The translations under genes were made by a program, and so were the position numbers. DNA of 40,319 bases from positions 1-40,319 of the forward strand of contig JBJENV010000084.1 in assembly GCA_051880375.1 (NCBI GenBank). The letters run 5' to 3'. Shown one piece after another: positions 32,374 through 40,319 of this stretch (position 1 is its first letter; the number at the start of each line of letters is the position of its first letter). Source of the stretch: SIG299 sp051880375 (GTDB taxonomy: Bacteria > Bacillota > Clostridia > Lachnospirales > Lachnospiraceae). A model generated the notes under the pieces. The model saw nothing but the letters and a program-made list of their open reading frames with translations, had not been told where the DNA came from and did not search any database.

Positions 32374-34198
32374 AGCATTCTTCCTCCTGCTGCTTATTCT
32401 TATAGTACCTTGCCTGAACCTCATACATATTGGCATACGCGCCCTTTCTTAGCATCAGTTCCTCGTGGCTTCCCTCTTCTGTTATCCTGCCGTTTTCCAT
32501 AAACAAAATCCGGTCGCAGAACCTCGTCGAGCTGAGACGGTGGGATATGAAGATACTTGTCTTATCCTTTGTCATTTCATAATACTTCTCATACAGACTG
32601 CTCTCGGCAATCGGATCAAGCGCTGCCGTTGGTTCATCCAGAATCACAACCGGCGCATCCTTGTAAAGCGCCCTCGCTAACATCAGCTTCTGCATTTCAC
32701 CGCCGGATAATACCACACCCTCCGCATCCAGATCTTTATTCAGTATGGTTTCTTCTCTCTTTGGAAGCGACTGTACCTTTTCCCACAGGCCTGCCCTCTT
32801 TAAGCAGCTCTTAAGGCGCAGCTTGTCGGTATCCTCCTGTCTCCTGCACGATACATTATCCGAAAGCGGGAAGGCAAAGGCAAACACATCCTGAAATACT
32901 ACTGAAAATTCTTTATAGTACTCCTTTTTACTGAGCGTAGAACTATCCTGCCCGTCTATGTAGATAGTTCCGGCTGTCGGATGATACAGACCGCACAAGA
33001 GCTTAATTAGAGTAGTTTTACCGGCTCCGTTCATTCCGACTAATGCTAACTTTTCTCCGGGCTTTATTGTAAGTGTCACATCTTTTACCGTATTCTCTTC
33101 CTGCCCTTCGTAGCAATAGCTCACATGTTCAAACCGTATTTCATGTAACAATCCTGCCGCAGCAAGCTGCTCTGTTCCCGTTCCCTGCCGCTCTGCCAGC
33201 TCCACAAATTCTCTATGCTCCCGCATCAGACGGTTATCCCGGAGGATTCCCTGCATTCTGGTAGAAAACCCTGACATCAGACCGCCAAAGCCCGCAGCTA
33301 TGCCTGCATATAGAAGAAATGCGCTGACTTCCATGTTTCCCTGTGCCATCTGCCAGATCAGATAAGCATACACAAATGCATCCCGGAAAAGTGCCAGCAC
33401 ACGTTCTGTCATACGCGCAGCCAGATACTGATTCTGCTCCCTTTGGTCTGCCCCCGCTAGCTTCCCGATGATGTTCTGAAACTCTTCGGAAAACCAGCGT
33501 TTCATGCGGTAAAGCCGGATATCCTTTCCGTTTGCCGTATTTAATGTCTCCGCATTTAAGTACTGCATTTCCCGATACGCTTTCCAGAATTCCGTTTCGT
33601 TAATCTTTCTCCCCTTCTTTTCCGCTCTTGTGTTTACAAGCGTTACAATCCCTGTCAGCAGGGCAATGAGAAGAAGCAGAAGCGGCTGCAGAGTTCCGAT
33701 CAGGAACGCATATACAAGCATTCCGCCAAAGAAAACCATCGCCTGTATCAGATTTTTGACAAATGCCTCTATACCGCTTTCATTCCCGGAATACACATTG
33801 CGCAGGGAACCGTCCATTTTCTTTTTTCCTTCCTCGGATTCCATCAGCTGATAGTCTATCTTCAGACAGGACTCATGAAACGTGTCTACACTGTCAATAC
33901 GAAACAAAAACAGCATGGAATTACACTTACTTTCCACATATCCGGTTATCAATCGCAGCAACTGCAAAAGCAGTACATAGCCGACCAGCAGGAAAAGCAG
34001 TATTCCCGGCTTTTTCCCGCTGGTCATCAGCGCCACGGCAACACTCGGCAATACCATCATAAGGAACGGCTGCACAATCTGCAGAATCGCACTTGCCACG
34101 CAAAGCACGATTGCCCCTGCTCCTTCCAGCTTTCTCATTTCTTTGAAGGTATACACATAGTTACTCCAAAGAGAATAGGATTGATTTTTCTTTCTCAT
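32366..34198 (-). CDS. ABC exporter subunit A (membrane + ATPase)
   Basis: 610 residues from the ATG at 34198 (AAAGGAG upstream; an earlier ATG is less well placed). Membrane domain about 1-330 with segments such as GAIVLCVASAILQIVQPFLM and ILLFLLVGYVLLLQLL; ATPase with GMNGAGKTTLIKLLCGL, LSGGEMQKLMLARAL and VVILDEPTAALDP. Both subunits keep the catalytic Glu, unlike heterodimers with one degenerate site. No N-terminal peptidase domain. Separated from the kinase gene by a hairpin, so partly independent expression is possible. Confidence 0.92.
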   Translation of the reverse strand: MRKKNQSYSLWSNYVYTFKEMRKLEGAGAIVLCVASAILQIVQPFLMMVLPSVAVALMTSGKKPGILLFLLVGYVLLLQLLRLITGYVESKCNSMLFLFRIDSVDTFHESCLKIDYQLMESEEGKKKMDGSLRNVYSGNESGIEAFVKNLIQAMVFFGGMLVYAFLIGTLQPLLLLLIALLTGIVTLVNTRAEKKGRKINETEFWKAYREMQYLNAETLNTANGKDIRLYRMKRWFSEEFQNIIGKLAGADQREQNQYLAARMTERVLALFRDAFVYAYLIWQMAQGNMEVSAFLLYAGIAAGFGGLMSGFSTRMQGILRDNRLMREHREFVELAERQGTGTEQLAAAGLLHEIRFEHVSYCYEGQEENTVKDVTLTIKPGEKLALVGMNGAGKTTLIKLLCGLYHPTAGTIYIDGQDSSTLSKKEYYKEFSVVFQDVFAFAFPLSDNVSCRRQEDTDKLRLKSCLKRAGLWEKVQSLPKREETILNKDLDAEGVVLSGGEMQKLMLARALYKDAPVVILDEPTAALDPIAESSLYEKYYEMTKDKTSIFISHRLSSTRFCDRILFMENGRITEEGSHEELMLRKGAYANMYEVQARYYKNKQQEEECYA

Positions 34199-34275
34199 AG
34201 GTGTTCTCCTTTGATACTCCATCTCCGCTCCGGAACATATTCCCGGGCGTCAGGTTTTCGATAGGAAAAGAATAA

Positions 34276-34307
34276 TGCAGGAAATCCCGCTTTTGAGAAT
34301 TCCTGCA
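34276..34307 (-). terminator. Hairpin between the sensor kinase and the ABC exporter genes
   Basis: 8-bp stem TGCAGGAA (34276-34283) with TTCCTGCA (34300-34307); on the minus strand TTATTCTTTT follows. Likely a partial terminator of the two-component operon. Confidence 0.6.
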
Positions 34308-34336
34308 CGAAATGTTCGATATTTTTCACGAATTGC

Positions 34337-35470
34337 TTAAAGCGGCATTGTTACCTCTGCCGCAAAAATTCCCGGCTCATTGGCTAACCGCAGATATCCT
34401 TCATACTTTTCTACCATCGCCTGCACACGTTTCATGCCGAATCCATGACTGCCGCGCTTTGATGTAATATAATGCCTCTCGTCAAAATTCAGTTCCTCTT
34501 TTGCGGAATTCTGGATGGAAACATACAGCTGGTTTTTATGTGCCACAATATAAACTCTTAAAAAGCGGTTCTCTTCCGGTATCTTTTCACATGCCTCCAG
34601 CGCATTATCCAGCAGATTCCCCAGAATAACGCAAAGGTCCACATCCTCCACCGAAATGTTCTCCGGCAGCTGTGCTTTGCAGTTCACGTGAATCTGCTTC
34701 TGTCCGGCAAGCGACAGCTTACTGTTTAAAATGGCGTCTGCCATCCGGTTGCCCGACTTCACATACGTGTCCACCCTGTCCAAATCCTGCTCCAGTTCAT
34801 CTAAATAATGTCTTAGTGTCTCCGTATTTCCTTCCGCAAGCTGTGCCTTCATGACCTGAATGTGATTATGGTAATCATGCCGCCAGCCGCGCATATTCAT
34901 GTAAATTGTCTTAATCTCTTCATACTGGTGTCCGAGAATATCCCGCATCACATGCTCTGATTCTCCGTCAAAGCTTTTCTTCCATGAAGATAAGGTGGTC
35001 TCAAACGTAAAGAAAAGTAATAGTTCTGTCAGAAGGATAGTGAAAGGAACAACATCCTGCACCGATAAAAGCAGATAGACAGCCGGTACCATCACACTGT
35101 TGCTTACGGTAAGGTATCCCCTCTTTGCCGCGAGCAGCAAAAAAAGCAAAACAAACAGTGCTCCGCCTGCAACGAACTGTCCTCGCACGGGCATCAGAGA
35201 AAGTAAGACAATCACTCCACCGGAAAGCAGGATGCCCCACCACTGATATCGAAACGGTTCTTCATCAAAGAATAAATCATAGAGAAGAAATACTCCGGTA
35301 ATCAAAAGCCACGCAAGCCATGGAAGTCCGAACAGCAGAAAACCGCACAAAAGTCCTGCCGCAATCCCTGCGGTAATGATTCGCCTTCCTATTCCTTTTT
35401 GAATAGTTCCCTGTCTTCCGATGTAATACCAGTATGCCACCAGCCAGACAGCCTGTATTCCCCATTTCAT
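34337..35470 (-). CDS. Sensor histidine kinase, GHKL/AgrC-like
   Basis: 377 residues. About five membrane segments in the first 155 residues, then a cytoplasmic kinase: GWRHDYHNHIQ with the likely phospho-acceptor His198, an N box LGNLLDNALEAC and a G box GSHGFGMKRV, the GHKL pattern of AgrC/CitS-type sensors. The ATG follows the response regulator stop directly (TAGATG), so both are co-translated. Likely senses a peptide or membrane stress and may control the exporter genes downstream. Confidence 0.9.
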   Translation of the reverse strand: MKWGIQAVWLVAYWYYIGRQGTIQKGIGRRIITAGIAAGLLCGFLLFGLPWLAWLLITGVFLLYDLFFDEEPFRYQWWGILLSGGVIVLLSLMPVRGQFVAGGALFVLLFLLLAAKRGYLTVSNSVMVPAVYLLLSVQDVVPFTILLTELLLFFTFETTLSSWKKSFDGESEHVMRDILGHQYEEIKTIYMNMRGWRHDYHNHIQVMKAQLAEGNTETLRHYLDELEQDLDRVDTYVKSGNRMADAILNSKLSLAGQKQIHVNCKAQLPENISVEDVDLCVILGNLLDNALEACEKIPEENRFLRVYIVAHKNQLYVSIQNSAKEELNFDERHYITSKRGSHGFGMKRVQAMVEKYEGYLRLANEPGIFAAEVTMPL

Positions 35471-36211
35471 CTACTGTCTCATTTCCCTTCTGTAATATTC
35501 CAGATATGCCTGATTTAATTCCTCCCATTTTCCTCTCGCAATCGGAAGTATGTCCCCGTTTTCCAGCATTACTTCTTTTTTCGTAATCCGCCTGATGTAC
35601 GGAATACTAACCAGATAAGAACGGTGCAGTTTGAAAAAGCGGTTGCTTTTTTGCATCAATTCTTCTGTCAGCTCTGTAATCCCGCTTCTCCAACGATATG
35701 GTTCATCCTGCCCTTTGCAGAAAATAAGAGCATCGTGTGCCGCGCTTTCCACGTAGCAGATATCCGCAAGTTTTATCTTGACCGTCTCTCCTGCCGCACA
35801 GACAAACAAAACCGGTTCCTGCCTTTTGCAGCGTTCCCATGCCCGGTCCAGACAGGAAAACAGCTGCTCCCGCTTCACCGGCTTTAACACATAGGAAACT
35901 GCTTCGACCTCATAGCCTTCAAACACGTAGTCCGAAACTCCTGTCACAAAAATAATCTGTACATCATCCCCAAGTTCCCTCAGTTTTTTTGCCATGCCAA
36001 TTCCGCTCATACCGGGCATTTCGATGTCAAGCAGCAAAATATCGATATTCTTCTTTTCCTCCCAGTGGAAGAAAAACTGCTCTGCGTTCCGGCAGGCAAG
36101 CAATTCTGCCGGAAGTTTCTTTGACCCTGCCCATGCCTTAGCATACGTCTGAAACAGAGAAAGCTGTTCCGGCACATCATCACATATTGCAATATGCAGT
36201 ACTTCTTCCAT
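35471..36211 (-). CDS. LytTR response regulator
   Basis: 246 residues from the ATG at 36211 (AAAGGAG upstream). Receiver domain: acidic pair Asp11/Asp12, phospho-acceptor Asp62 in LLLDIEMPGMSG and the conserved Lys in VLKPVKREQL. The C-terminal LytTR DNA-binding domain has FFKLHRSYLVSIPYIRRI and LENGDILPIARGKW. AgrA/VirR class. First gene of the kinase pair and probably regulator of the ABC exporter or of the divergent small gene. Confidence 0.93.
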   Translation of the reverse strand: MEEVLHIAICDDVPEQLSLFQTYAKAWAGSKKLPAELLACRNAEQFFFHWEEKKNIDILLLDIEMPGMSGIGMAKKLRELGDDVQIIFVTGVSDYVFEGYEVEAVSYVLKPVKREQLFSCLDRAWERCKRQEPVLFVCAAGETVKIKLADICYVESAAHDALIFCKGQDEPYRWRSGITELTEELMQKSNRFFKLHRSYLVSIPYIRRITKKEVMLENGDILPIARGKWEELNQAYLEYYRREMRQ

Positions 36212-36245
36212 TTGCGTAAATACTCCTTTGCTACTTCTTACAATT

Positions 36246-36274
36246 ATTTTATCAGCATACCGATTTGAATTCAA
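36246..36274 (-). promoter_or_regulatory. Promoter of the two-component operon
   Basis: Minus-strand TTGAAT (36269-36274), 17 nt, TAAAAT (36246-36251), about 30 nt before the regulator start. Confidence 0.6.
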
Positions 36275-36342
36275 GTAATATTTCCCAGTATCAGTTTTTC
36301 ACCATTGCACATACTATTTCCATCCTGAAAGGAGGCGCACAC

Positions 36343-36531
36343 ATGCAAGTATCTGATGAGAGAAAACGCGAAAAAGAACTGGAAGAAAGCTTTGATATCT
36401 GCAATGCCGCCTCTACGACGGATTGCACCGGCCTTGTTTTCGTTTCACCGCACTCCGATTCGGAATGGGATTCCTATGATGAAATTTATCACTTCAGACC
36501 GACTGCGGTTACCAAAAACGAAAAAGGCTGA
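36343..36531 (+). CDS. 62-residue acidic protein, unknown, divergent from the LytTR system
   Basis: Starts at ATG 36343 with a strong AAAGGAGGCG site. Sequence MQVSDERKREKELEESFDIC, a small NAASTTDCTG patch with two Cys in total, an acidic stretch (SDSEWDSYDEIYHF) and a basic end. No membrane segment or signal peptide. Highly polar and probably a soluble or precursor-type peptide. Its place opposite a regulator-kinase-exporter group makes a secreted or modified peptide conceivable, but there is no leader-cleavage motif that proves it. Confidence 0.65.
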   Translation: MQVSDERKREKELEESFDICNAASTTDCTGLVFVSPHSDSEWDSYDEIYHFRPTAVTKNEKG

Positions 36532-36578
36532 TATATCTGCGCCGACCGGCATGGCAACATACGCCGTAGGACGGACGC

Positions 36579-36630
36579 AAAAAAGAAGCTCAGAACACCA
36601 ATAAAAGTGATCCGGGCTTCTTTTTCTTTT
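36579..36630. terminator. Bidirectional terminator
   Basis: Stem AAAAAGAAGC (36580-36589) with GCTTCTTTTT (36616-36625), then further Ts. It ends the plus-strand 62-residue gene and, on the other strand, the GNAT gene stopping at 36651. Confidence 0.8.
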
Positions 36631-36650
36631 TACCTCTTTACTTTCCTCAA

Positions 36651-37520
36651 TTATGCATGTGAAAGTACCGGAAACATCAGTGCCTCTTCTCTGAACGGCT
36701 CCATTCCCATTCCTTTTAAATGCAGCGTACAGTCGTCCACGTGCCATTCTCTGACCGTAAAGCCGTCTGCCTTCTCTGGCGTAAAACCAAGTCTCACCCT
36801 TTTTATATCGTTTCCGAAGCCCTCTGCAATCCGGTTCATATCCTGCGGTTGCTTGGAAACTACCATATCAATGAGCAGTTCGCCGTCTTCAATTTCCGCA
36901 ATGACATAGGTGTCGGTCGCTTCCTCGTAGTAAACGCAGTCCTTCATAAACTTGGAAACATAAAACATATTCAGCTCGCTGTTTCCGACCATTTCAAACG
37001 GTCCCTGCGGCACGCTCTCCTCTATCGCCCTCTGAAGGACATCCCATTCCTTCTTCTCCTTCATCAGAACCTTTTTAAAAAGCTCTCTGCCGCCCGTAAT
37101 CTCCTTTACGTATTCCTTCTGCCCTGCTGCCACAAAACCGAACTTCGGATAAAAGGAAAGCACGCTGTCACTGGCAAACAGATACATACCGTCTGCCTTG
37201 TCTGCATATTCCTTATCAATGTCCTCCATAATCATACGGATAAGCCCCCGGTTGCGGTATGCCTCGTCCGTCATGACCGTGCCGAGCTGAATCAGATGCT
37301 TCACCTTGCCGTTCCAGACGAAATCCGTCCGATTGACCGATACATTTGCCACAATCCTGCCGTCCAGCTGAATTGAATGCGGGTTATACTTCTTAGTCCA
37401 GTAACCGTTCTGATACCAGTCTTCAAAGTTCAGGCCAAAGGTCTTCTTTGCCAGTTCATTGAAGCTGTAGCGAAGCTCTGCATTATCCCTGTAATCTTTT
37501 AAGATTTCTATCTTACTCAT
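36651..37520 (-). CDS. GNAT N-acetyltransferase, Eis-like layout
   Basis: 289 residues. An N-terminal GNAT domain: RIVANVSVNRTDFVWNGK, then LGTVMTDEAYRNRGLIRMIM with the acetyl-CoA loop, LFASDSVLSFYPKFGF. The C-terminal 130 residues (about 160-289) form a second domain (ELNMFYVSKFMKDCVYYEEA, VRLGFTPEKADGFTV), as in two-domain enhanced-survival-type acetyltransferases. Substrate unknown. It follows tldE by 34 bp and is the last gene of that run. Confidence 0.85.
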   Translation of the reverse strand: MSKIEILKDYRDNAELRYSFNELAKKTFGLNFEDWYQNGYWTKKYNPHSIQLDGRIVANVSVNRTDFVWNGKVKHLIQLGTVMTDEAYRNRGLIRMIMEDIDKEYADKADGMYLFASDSVLSFYPKFGFVAAGQKEYVKEITGGRELFKKVLMKEKKEWDVLQRAIEESVPQGPFEMVGNSELNMFYVSKFMKDCVYYEEATDTYVIAEIEDGELLIDMVVSKQPQDMNRIAEGFGNDIKRVRLGFTPEKADGFTVREWHVDDCTLHLKGMGMEPFREEALMFPVLSHA

Positions 37521-37554
37521 ACTTCCTTCCCCGTCTTATACGAGAGTTTTTCCT

Positions 37555-38856
37555 TTAGTTCTTTCCGGAAACAACAACTCCGTCTACTGCCAGATACGGC
37601 AGTACCGAGCCACCGTCTGCCACGGTTTCCTTAGAAACTGCAACGACATGGTTCAACATATCTGCAAGGTTTCCGGTAACCATTACCTCCGTGACCGCAT
37701 CGGTAATCTTTCCGTCTTCAATTAAGAAGCTGTTCTTTGCAACGCCGGAAATCTCACCGTTTGTTCCCGGCTGCCCGCCGGAAAAGCCGCCAAGCAGCAG
37801 TCCCTTTTTCACGCTCTTAATGATATCCTCATACGGAGTAGCTCCTGCCTTCATAACCATGCTGTAGCTTGTATTCTTTGCCGGCTTTAAGCCGCTCTTG
37901 TTTGCCACGTAAAGCGTTGTTTTGAAGGATTTCAGTACGCCGTCTTTTATGAAGTCAAACGGTTCGGATACAAAACCGTCATATGTATAGCGTTCGTAAT
38001 CGACAATGTCCTCCCTCATCGGGTCAAACGTAATCGTAATACGCGGGTCGGCTACCTGCTTATCCAGCTTATCCAGCCAGATACTGGTCTTCTCTAAAAT
38101 CACACTGTCGCTTGCAAAATTGGAGCAGATATAGTATAAAAACTCCCCTGCGCATTCCGGCATCAGTACTACCGTACCCTCGAATTTGCCCTCCATCGGT
38201 TTTGCTTCCAGCTGCTTTACCGTATCTGCAAGCTGACGCTTCATTGCAGCCATCTCAATAAACGGGCGGTCCAAATCTGCGGTACGGACACCGGTATAAT
38301 TTAATGACGTCGTATTCTCTCCGTCCTTTGCCGAAAATTCCACCGTCAGCTGATAAGCTCCCGCATAGCGTTCAAATTCCGTGCCGTTCGTGTTCCGGTA
38401 AATCTCATGAGATTTTTCATGGGATACGATAATCTGCATGACCTGAATCTTTGGAAAACAGTTCTTAATATCCTCTGCCAGTTCCTTTGTTCTTGCAAAC
38501 AGCTTATCCATATCCGGCTCATAGGCTCCGACCTCAAACTTCCGGTTTTCCTGCTTCGGTGCAATGTCGTATGCTTCGTCCGCCACGGACGATTCCGCCG
38601 ATAAAACGGCACTTTCCACTACTCCCTTGATTGCTTCCTCGTCAAATTTGTTTGTCGAAGCCGCGCCCTTTTTCTGATTGTGAAATACCGTTACCGACAA
38701 ATCCTTATCAAACAGGGTCCGATATAAGGAAAACTCGCCGTTCTCCATGTTGAATTCCTGCGTTTCCTTTTCTTCTACTGCGAGTCTTCCCTTGGTAATC
38801 TGCGCAGCTTCCATCGCCTTTTGTACTCTGTCCGCAACACTTCTCAGTTCTTCCAT
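37555..38856 (-). CDS. tldE: TldE/PmbA-type subunit of the TldD/TldE protease
   Basis: 433 residues. Belongs to the TldD/PmbA family but lacks the HExxxH zinc motif, as expected for the TldE partner. Recognisable blocks: NTNGTEFERYAGAYQLTVEF, FASDSVILEKTSIWLDKLD, DYERYTYDGF and LLLGGFSGGQPGTNGEISGV (the glycine-rich C-terminal block). With TldD it forms a heterodimeric metalloprotease that digests unfolded peptides and matures microcin-like peptides. It starts 1 nt after the tldD stop. Confidence 0.93.
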   Translation of the reverse strand: MEELRSVADRVQKAMEAAQITKGRLAVEEKETQEFNMENGEFSLYRTLFDKDLSVTVFHNQKKGAASTNKFDEEAIKGVVESAVLSAESSVADEAYDIAPKQENRKFEVGAYEPDMDKLFARTKELAEDIKNCFPKIQVMQIIVSHEKSHEIYRNTNGTEFERYAGAYQLTVEFSAKDGENTTSLNYTGVRTADLDRPFIEMAAMKRQLADTVKQLEAKPMEGKFEGTVVLMPECAGEFLYYICSNFASDSVILEKTSIWLDKLDKQVADPRITITFDPMREDIVDYERYTYDGFVSEPFDFIKDGVLKSFKTTLYVANKSGLKPAKNTSYSMVMKAGATPYEDIIKSVKKGLLLGGFSGGQPGTNGEISGVAKNSFLIEDGKITDAVTEVMVTGNLADMLNHVVAVSKETVADGGSVLPYLAVDGVVVSGKN

Positions 38857-38857
38857 T

Positions 38858-40243
38858 TTAGCGACCTCCCATCATAATCTTACAGCGAAGCGCCGGTCCG
38901 CCCATACCGACCGGCATTCTCTGCTTCTTTCCGCAGAAGCCGGAGCTCGCCCAAACCATTTCGTCAGAAACCATATCGACCGTCTTTAACATATCAAAGG
39001 CAATACCGCTGACCGTCGTATCGAGGATAGCGCGTCCCAGCTTGCCGTTCTTGATTTCATAGCCCATATTGATGCCGAACATGAACTCTCCGGTCAAATC
39101 CGCCTGCCCGTTTCCGGTATCTAAAAGGTAATAGCCGTCGTCTACGGAAGCAATCATATCCTCTAACTTGTCCTTACCCGGAAGAACTGCCGTATTTCTC
39201 ATACGGATTAACGGCTCATCGGAGAATTCCCAGCCTCTCGCATTACCGCACGGCTTTACTCCAAACTGTGCCGCTGTTTCCCGATTGTTCATGTAGCCCT
39301 TTAAAATACCGTTTTCAATCAGCACGGCATCCTCTGCCAAAGTTCCCTCATCATCCAGATAAACCGGAAGCGGTGCCTGCTTTCCAAGTGCGGTATGCGC
39401 AAAATCTACCATTGTCACGAGATCCGAAGCTACCCGTTTCTGTAAGTTTGGTCCTGCCACCGAACCGCCGAGTACAAGGTCTGCCTCTACCGTATGGCCG
39501 ACTGCCTCATGCGCCAGCATACCGGAAAGAGTTCCGCCTAAAATCACGGTCTTATAGCCTGCCTCGGCAAAAACGCCGGCACGCTTATCCATGACCTTCT
39601 TATAAAGCTTGTCTAACTTCTCATACAATAACTCCGGTTTACTGAAGTTGTCGTCGAAGTTACCTGCTCCGCCGAATACATCAAACAGTTCAATCGGAGC
39701 ACCGTCCAGTGTCTCCGAGTTCATAAATACATAAATATAGCATCTTGGCGAGGTCGTGTGACCGTCCTGTCCATCCGAAGTATACAGAAGCTTTTCCATA
39801 GAGTCCTCCGTATAAATCACAGTACGGCTTGTCAGCTTCGGATAAGTCTTTACAATATAATCGTCAAGCTCCTTACAGAAGTCGATATACTTTTTCTGCT
39901 CGTTATCCACAATCACCTTGTTGACCGGAACATTTCCTGCCGGAAGTACCGGAACCGGAGGCTTATTCTTTGCTGCATGGCGGTCTAAAAACAGCGCATT
40001 ATCGGTTGCCGCCTTTAACACTGCCTCCGCTGCCGAGGCGGAATACTCCGCCATCGAGGAAAAACCGTAAACTCCGTTTTTGCACACTCTTGCACAGATT
40101 CCGGAGGTTTCCGACCTCGTATTCTGCATCATATTTCCCTGCACCAGACCCACGCGGCGGTAACGGTTTTCCTGCGCCCGAAGCTCCGTATGTACGCCTG
40201 TTGCAAACAGACTCTTTTTTCCTGCAATGATATCGTCTAACAT
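38858..40243 (-). CDS. tldD: TldD metalloprotease
   Basis: 461 residues. The zinc motif is HEAVGH in GMLAHEAVGHTVEADLVL; later GYMNNRETAAQFGVKPCGNA and the Cys/Gly-rich RNTAVLPGK and GYEIKNGKLG blocks are typical. Cytoplasmic. AGGAGG lies 6 nt before the ATG. Forms the catalytic half of TldD/TldE; in this window the only peptide-export genes are the ABC pair 4 kb away, so a RiPP-processing role is possible but unsupported. Confidence 0.95.
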   Translation of the reverse strand: MLDDIIAGKKSLFATGVHTELRAQENRYRRVGLVQGNMMQNTRSETSGICARVCKNGVYGFSSMAEYSASAAEAVLKAATDNALFLDRHAAKNKPPVPVLPAGNVPVNKVIVDNEQKKYIDFCKELDDYIVKTYPKLTSRTVIYTEDSMEKLLYTSDGQDGHTTSPRCYIYVFMNSETLDGAPIELFDVFGGAGNFDDNFSKPELLYEKLDKLYKKVMDKRAGVFAEAGYKTVILGGTLSGMLAHEAVGHTVEADLVLGGSVAGPNLQKRVASDLVTMVDFAHTALGKQAPLPVYLDDEGTLAEDAVLIENGILKGYMNNRETAAQFGVKPCGNARGWEFSDEPLIRMRNTAVLPGKDKLEDMIASVDDGYYLLDTGNGQADLTGEFMFGINMGYEIKNGKLGRAILDTTVSGIAFDMLKTVDMVSDEMVWASSGFCGKKQRMPVGMGGPALRCKIMMGGR

Positions 40244-40253
40244 ACCAATCCTC

Positions 40254-40319
40254 CTATGTTTTTTTATAATCTCTCGGAATCTCTAAGCCAGCAATTTCAA
40301 GGCTTTCAGATTCCTTTTT
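40254..40319 (-). CDS. 3' end of an upstream gene (partial)
   Basis: The right edge holds 21 codons of a minus-strand frame ending ESLEIAGLEIPRDYKKT and TAG 40254-40256. It stops 10 nt before the tldD start, whose Shine-Dalgarno overlaps the stop codon (ATAGGAGG). Hence it is probably the preceding gene of the tldD operon. Too short to identify. Confidence 0.5.
   Translation of the reverse strand, partial: KKESESLEIAGLEIPRDYKKT

Overview
The window looks like a chromosomal segment of a low-to-mid GC Gram-positive anaerobe of the class Clostridia, most probably a Lachnospiraceae species. This is inferred from strong AGGAGG-type ribosome binding sites, a DUF3793 protein, a FeoB-associated Cys-rich membrane protein, an AgrC/LytTR-type two-component system, and the style of the arginine genes. 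No rRNA, tRNA or CRISPR array was seen.

Region 1 (about 1-8,900) is an AT-rich accessory zone with many damaged genes. On the minus strand it holds a defence-like cluster: a trypsin-like serine protease without a signal peptide, a frameshifted relic resembling the C-terminal tail of RlmD-type rRNA methyltransferases, a 659-residue AIPR (abortive-infection phage resistance) protein with a possible nuclease-like N-terminus and an S1-like C-terminus, and a small gene interrupted by one in-frame amber codon. A small membrane-protein pair follows, the second gene frameshifted. Upstream lie a 366-residue unknown protein with a palindrome over its -10 box, remnants of Rpn-family (recombination-promoting nuclease) genes, an 89-bp direct repeat pair, and a 303-bp unit bounded by 28-bp inverted repeats that carries its own promoter, a 62-codon ORF and a terminator. 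Three long hairpins in this zone share a TACC...GGTA loop.

Region 2 (about 8,900-16,200) is housekeeping: a cyclophilin, a secreted CAP-domain protein and a DUF3793 protein on the plus strand, then a minus-strand run ade-vanZ-like-DUF402-dtd-PHP-FeoB-associated behind one promoter, and a divergent bactofilin-like gene.

Region 3 (16,219-27,426) is the arginine/carbamoyl-phosphate block. argC-GNAT-argJ-argB-argD run on the minus strand from a strong promoter to a hairpin terminator. maf lies between this operon and a plus-strand operon argG-SGNH hydrolase-carB. Both arg promoters carry a similar AT-rich ARG-box-like motif. argF, argH and carA are not in the window.

Region 4 (27,444-36,630) holds a GlsB/YeaQ-type membrane protein, an ABC-F ATPase with a P-loop kinase-like partner behind a roughly 310-nt leader (palindrome centred on the -35 box, a 3-codon micro-ORF, a terminator hairpin before the start), a heterodimeric ABC exporter, a GHKL/LytTR two-component system that probably controls nearby genes, and a divergent 62-residue unknown protein. 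Region 5 (36,651-40,319) is a minus-strand run tldD-tldE-GNAT preceded by the last codons of another gene.
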